Positions 20,152 through 22,072 of a stretch of DNA of 22,072 nt are shown here, one piece after another. This DNA comes from JACRIK01 sp040753835 (lineage in GTDB: Bacteria > Planctomycetota > MHYJ01 > JACQXL01), in the NCBI GenBank assembly GCA_040753835.1, contig JBFMDM010000024.1, forward strand, positions 1 through 22,072, in the 5' to 3' direction. Within the stretch, counting starts at the first letter, position 1, and every line of letters begins with the position of its first letter. The position numbers and the translations under genes are program-made. The notes under the pieces were generated by a model. It was given only the letters and a program-made list of their open reading frames with translations, ran no database searches and was not told the DNA's origin.

Positions 20152-21981
20152 TTAATTCGCCCTGAGCGGCGGATTGCGGTAATACACCTGCAGGCAGAGA
20201 ATCGCCATTGATGTAGTATACAATTCCCCGCCGTAGATTGACCATTGGTCTTCTACCTGCCATTTACCTTCTTTGGTCTGCCCCATCAGAACCGAACGTT
20301 TGAGCGATGTATTCCATCCAAATCCCATCCGACGGTCTGGCGGATTATCCCATTCAGAAGACCCCATCAGGTCAGGACCGGCCCAATACCAGTAATATAA
20401 ATCATAATTTAGATATGTTTCAGTCCGATGTCCCCCATCTTCCCCAATCATTAGGAGCGCCATCGGCTCTTTTGTTACTATGTGTGCTAACTGCTCGCTG
20501 ACCAAACCGTCTAAACGTTTCTTGATGACGTCCGAAACAGCGTTCATTGCTGGCAGGGAGTCAATCAGCAGGTAGGCATTGAGCCCGGCCGCGGTCAGTC
20601 CATCCGGGCCGTTGGGATAGTCCAGCCGCGCCTGAAAGCCGACCAGTCCGTTGTCCGCCGTAACCTCATTGAGCCACTGACGGCTCTTAAAGAGCGCATC
20701 TTCCACGCCACTTATGTCCAGAACCGATGCCAGGCGCAGGACCTGAATCTGCCAAACGGTCACCGAGGTATCCGGCGTTTTACTGCGCGCCTCGTAACCC
20801 CAGCCGCCGTTGGCTGATTGCGCCTTGATGATAAATCCAATCGCCTTACCCAGCGCATCCTCAAGTAATTCTGATAACAAATCAGCACTCTGATTGCTCT
20901 CTGCATAATCGCTGGCCAGCAGATAGTCCTCCAGCAACGCGTATGTGGCAATACCGTGGTTATGCAATACGGACGCGGGAACCCGGGTATTACCGGCTGC
21001 TGCCAAAGGCGAGCCTCGCCCTCGCCTTGCCTCCGCTTCGGCGGAGCGGACCAATGGGCGGGAATCAATCAGCCCGTTTGCCTGCTGGATTGAAATCAGG
21101 TAGCGCACGGATTTATCCACGTTCTGTGAGTATTCTCCGTTCAGGTGCGAGTTGCCCTGGGCCGTATAGCAGAGCATGGCCAGCCCGGTCAGTCCGGCCG
21201 TGTATTCATCCCTGCCGCCGTATTTGGATGGCGTCCAGTTGCCGGCCGGTTCCTGGGCTGAGGCCAGCCACTTCATTCCGTTAGCCACTGCCTCTTCCGT
21301 GCCCTTACCGCCGTTTTTGGCCAGCAGTTCCTCACGCGCCTGTTTATCCGCCCGCTTGAGAAGATTGGATGCAATCTTGTTCTCGCCTTTGCGAAGTTTA
21401 GCAACCAGTTCCTTGCGCAGCCGCAGCGCCTGCCTGCCGGCAAGGCAGGGAGTCCCGATTGTTTCGGGGCGTCCGGGCATATCAGGAACTGATGCGCTCT
21501 CTATCGGGTCTGTAACCGTTTCTATCGGAGTGACCGAGCCATCCTCCTTAGGCAACACAATGCAGGTATAGAATCCCTCCGGCACCGGCGGCTTTTTATA
21601 TGTCTGGCTGACAAAGACAAAGGCCAGCAAGGCAAAGATAACTGCGTGAATTGCGGTGGAAACCGCCCAGGGCGGGCTGCGCTTCAGGTAATACCAGAGA
21701 ATATCCAACAACGTCCCCTGTCCGGCCTGCCCGACTGCATCATTCAGGCGGGCTGGAACAGGCATTGATTGCCGGACCGCCTCAAGCACGCGCCTGGTAA
21801 AGTCCCCAGGCGGCTCTATCTGCGGCATTGCCTTGACGGACTGGAACGCAGCACGGATTTCAGCCAGTTCGCGCAGGCAATCAGAGCACTCGGCAATATG
21901 GCTGTTAATCTCAGCCCGCTCTTCTTTGGTTCCCTCGTTATTGAGGAACCCGACCAGGTCATAATCTTTATCGCATTTCAT
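20152..21981 (-). CDS. Membrane-anchored zinc-finger (anti-sigma-like) protein with terpene-cyclase-like toroid domain
   Basis: A 609-residue protein. Residues 1-50 are a zinc-finger anti-sigma domain with H28-x3-C32-x2-C35 (HIAECSDC) plus an early C3. A single membrane segment lies at about 104-126 (WAVSTAIHAVIFALLAFVFV). Residues ~235-590 carry repeats such as GMKWLASAQEPAGNW, AIGFIIKAQSANGGWGY and MGFGWN, like the alpha/alpha toroid of squalene cyclases and prenyltransferases. The conserved cyclase DxDD acid motif was not seen, so it is probably a binding domain. Zinc-finger/TM/toroid fusions are frequent in Planctomycetota. The ATG at 21979-21981 has AAGG about 9 nt upstream; a TTG 12 codons earlier is unlikely. 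Two palindromic segments lie in frame inside it. Convergent with bioB, 11 nt apart. A sigma factor gene might lie beyond the right edge. Confidence 0.8.
   Translation of the reverse strand: MKCDKDYDLVGFLNNEGTKEERAEINSHIAECSDCLRELAEIRAAFQSVKAMPQIEPPGDFTRRVLEAVRQSMPVPARLNDAVGQAGQGTLLDILWYYLKRSPPWAVSTAIHAVIFALLAFVFVSQTYKKPPVPEGFYTCIVLPKEDGSVTPIETVTDPIESASVPDMPGRPETIGTPCLAGRQALRLRKELVAKLRKGENKIASNLLKRADKQAREELLAKNGGKGTEEAVANGMKWLASAQEPAGNWTPSKYGGRDEYTAGLTGLAMLCYTAQGNSHLNGEYSQNVDKSVRYLISIQQANGLIDSRPLVRSAEAEARRGRGSPLAAAGNTRVPASVLHNHGIATYALLEDYLLASDYAESNQSADLLSELLEDALGKAIGFIIKAQSANGGWGYEARSKTPDTSVTVWQIQVLRLASVLDISGVEDALFKSRQWLNEVTADNGLVGFQARLDYPNGPDGLTAAGLNAYLLIDSLPAMNAVSDVIKKRLDGLVSEQLAHIVTKEPMALLMIGEDGGHRTETYLNYDLYYWYWAGPDLMGSSEWDNPPDRRMGFGWNTSLKRSVLMGQTKEGKWQVEDQWSIYGGELYTTSMAILCLQVYYRNPPLRAN
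21031..21046. repeat. CTCCGC-TTCG-GCGGAG hairpin inside the toroid gene
   Basis: A perfect 6-bp stem with a TTCG tetraloop, among the most stable known. It lies in a CGAGCC/CTCGCC-rich stretch (about 21009-21050) encoding SAEAEARRGRGSPLA, which looks like an in-frame insertion between toroid repeats. Confidence 0.6.
21429..21468. repeat. Palindromic insertion inside the toroid gene linker
   Basis: CCTGCCT (21429-21435) pairs with AGGCAGG (21443-21449) around GCCGGCA, itself nearly palindromic. CCCGA (21454-21458) pairs with TCGGG (21464-21468) directly after. The region encodes PCLAGRQALR in the linker between the membrane segment and the toroid. In my experience this palindrome type recurs in genomes of related uncultured bacteria; copy number here cannot be tested. 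Confidence 0.55.
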
Positions 21982-21994
21982 ATAACTAACCTTG

Positions 21995-22053
21995 CCACTA
22001 AGACACAAAGACACCAAGAAAAAGATTCTCTTCGTGCATTAGTGACTTCGTGG
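21995..22053. repeat. Imperfect inverted repeat upstream of the zinc-finger/toroid gene
   Basis: CCACTAAGACACAAAG (21995-22010) and, on the opposite strand, CCACGAAGTCACTAAT (22038-22053) agree at 13 of 16 positions. The ACACAAAG unit is shared with the repeat cluster at 2501-2529. No gene or clear promoter is seen between 21982 and the window end. Confidence 0.5.
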
Positions 22054-22072
22054 CTGACGTTTTTATTTATTT

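Noticed and set aside
21982..22017. TTG start 12 codons upstream for the zinc-finger/toroid gene
   Set aside because: The ATG at 21981 has AAGG at a suitable distance and gives a normal zinc-finger start; the upstream part is repeat sequence.

Overview
The window is bacterial DNA of middling GC content with about 19 genes, mostly core metabolism, envelope and regulation. Several points suggest an anaerobic or microaerophilic bacterium: a high-molecular-weight rubredoxin/FprA flavodiiron pair, an acyl-CoA dehydratase-type activase, an ADP-forming acyl-CoA synthetase and a divergent biotin synthase. HEAT-repeat exported proteins and a zinc-finger/TM/terpene-cyclase-like toroid protein are typical of Planctomycetota and related PVC or candidate lineages. 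That placement is inference; the window has no rRNA or other taxonomic marker.

Left part (1-2454, minus strand): a HEAT-repeat exported protein runs off the left edge. Next come a nucleotidyltransferase and a small partner protein that look like an AbiEii/MNT-type toxin-antitoxin cassette, then miaB. A diverged copy of the last ~30 codons of miaB lies directly behind the cassette, so the cassette is bracketed by two miaB 3' ends. The MiaB protein ends before the usual TRAM domain.

Plus-strand block (2635-10276): an M24 aminopeptidase; an AmaP-like membrane protein behind a good sigma70 promoter and a two-hairpin leader; an MFS permease; RmuC; the Hrb/FprA O2/NO-reductase pair, whose start region is bracketed by a perfect 14-bp inverted repeat; and an HTH-PAS protein with a STAS protein under their own promoter.

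Minus-strand operon (10278-15141), transcribed right to left: HgdC/BadF-type activase, cysteine-rich DUF6485-type protein, a large HPr-kinase/PEPCK-like P-loop protein, and an ADP-forming acyl-CoA synthetase. Junctions are a 4-nt overlap and gaps of 5 and 15 nt. This is the best candidate for an undescribed functional unit.

Right part: a reduced division/cell-wall cluster murF-mraY-ftsW with no murD between mraY and ftsW; a spacer with five 21-bp tandem palindromic repeats and nested inverted repeats; bioB with an altered auxiliary-cluster ligand set; and, convergent with it, the membrane-anchored zinc-finger/toroid protein, whose cognate sigma factor may lie just beyond the right edge.

Two themes cut across the window. 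Four genes (miaB, rmuC, the activase, bioB) have a promoter-like -35/-10 pair whose -10 ends 6-7 nt before the ATG, which would give leaderless mRNAs. Short palindromic or repeated units sit in most spacers and, in frame, inside miaB and the toroid gene. I saw no tRNA, rRNA, CRISPR array, transposase gene or origin. No gene-free stretch exceeds 300 bases.
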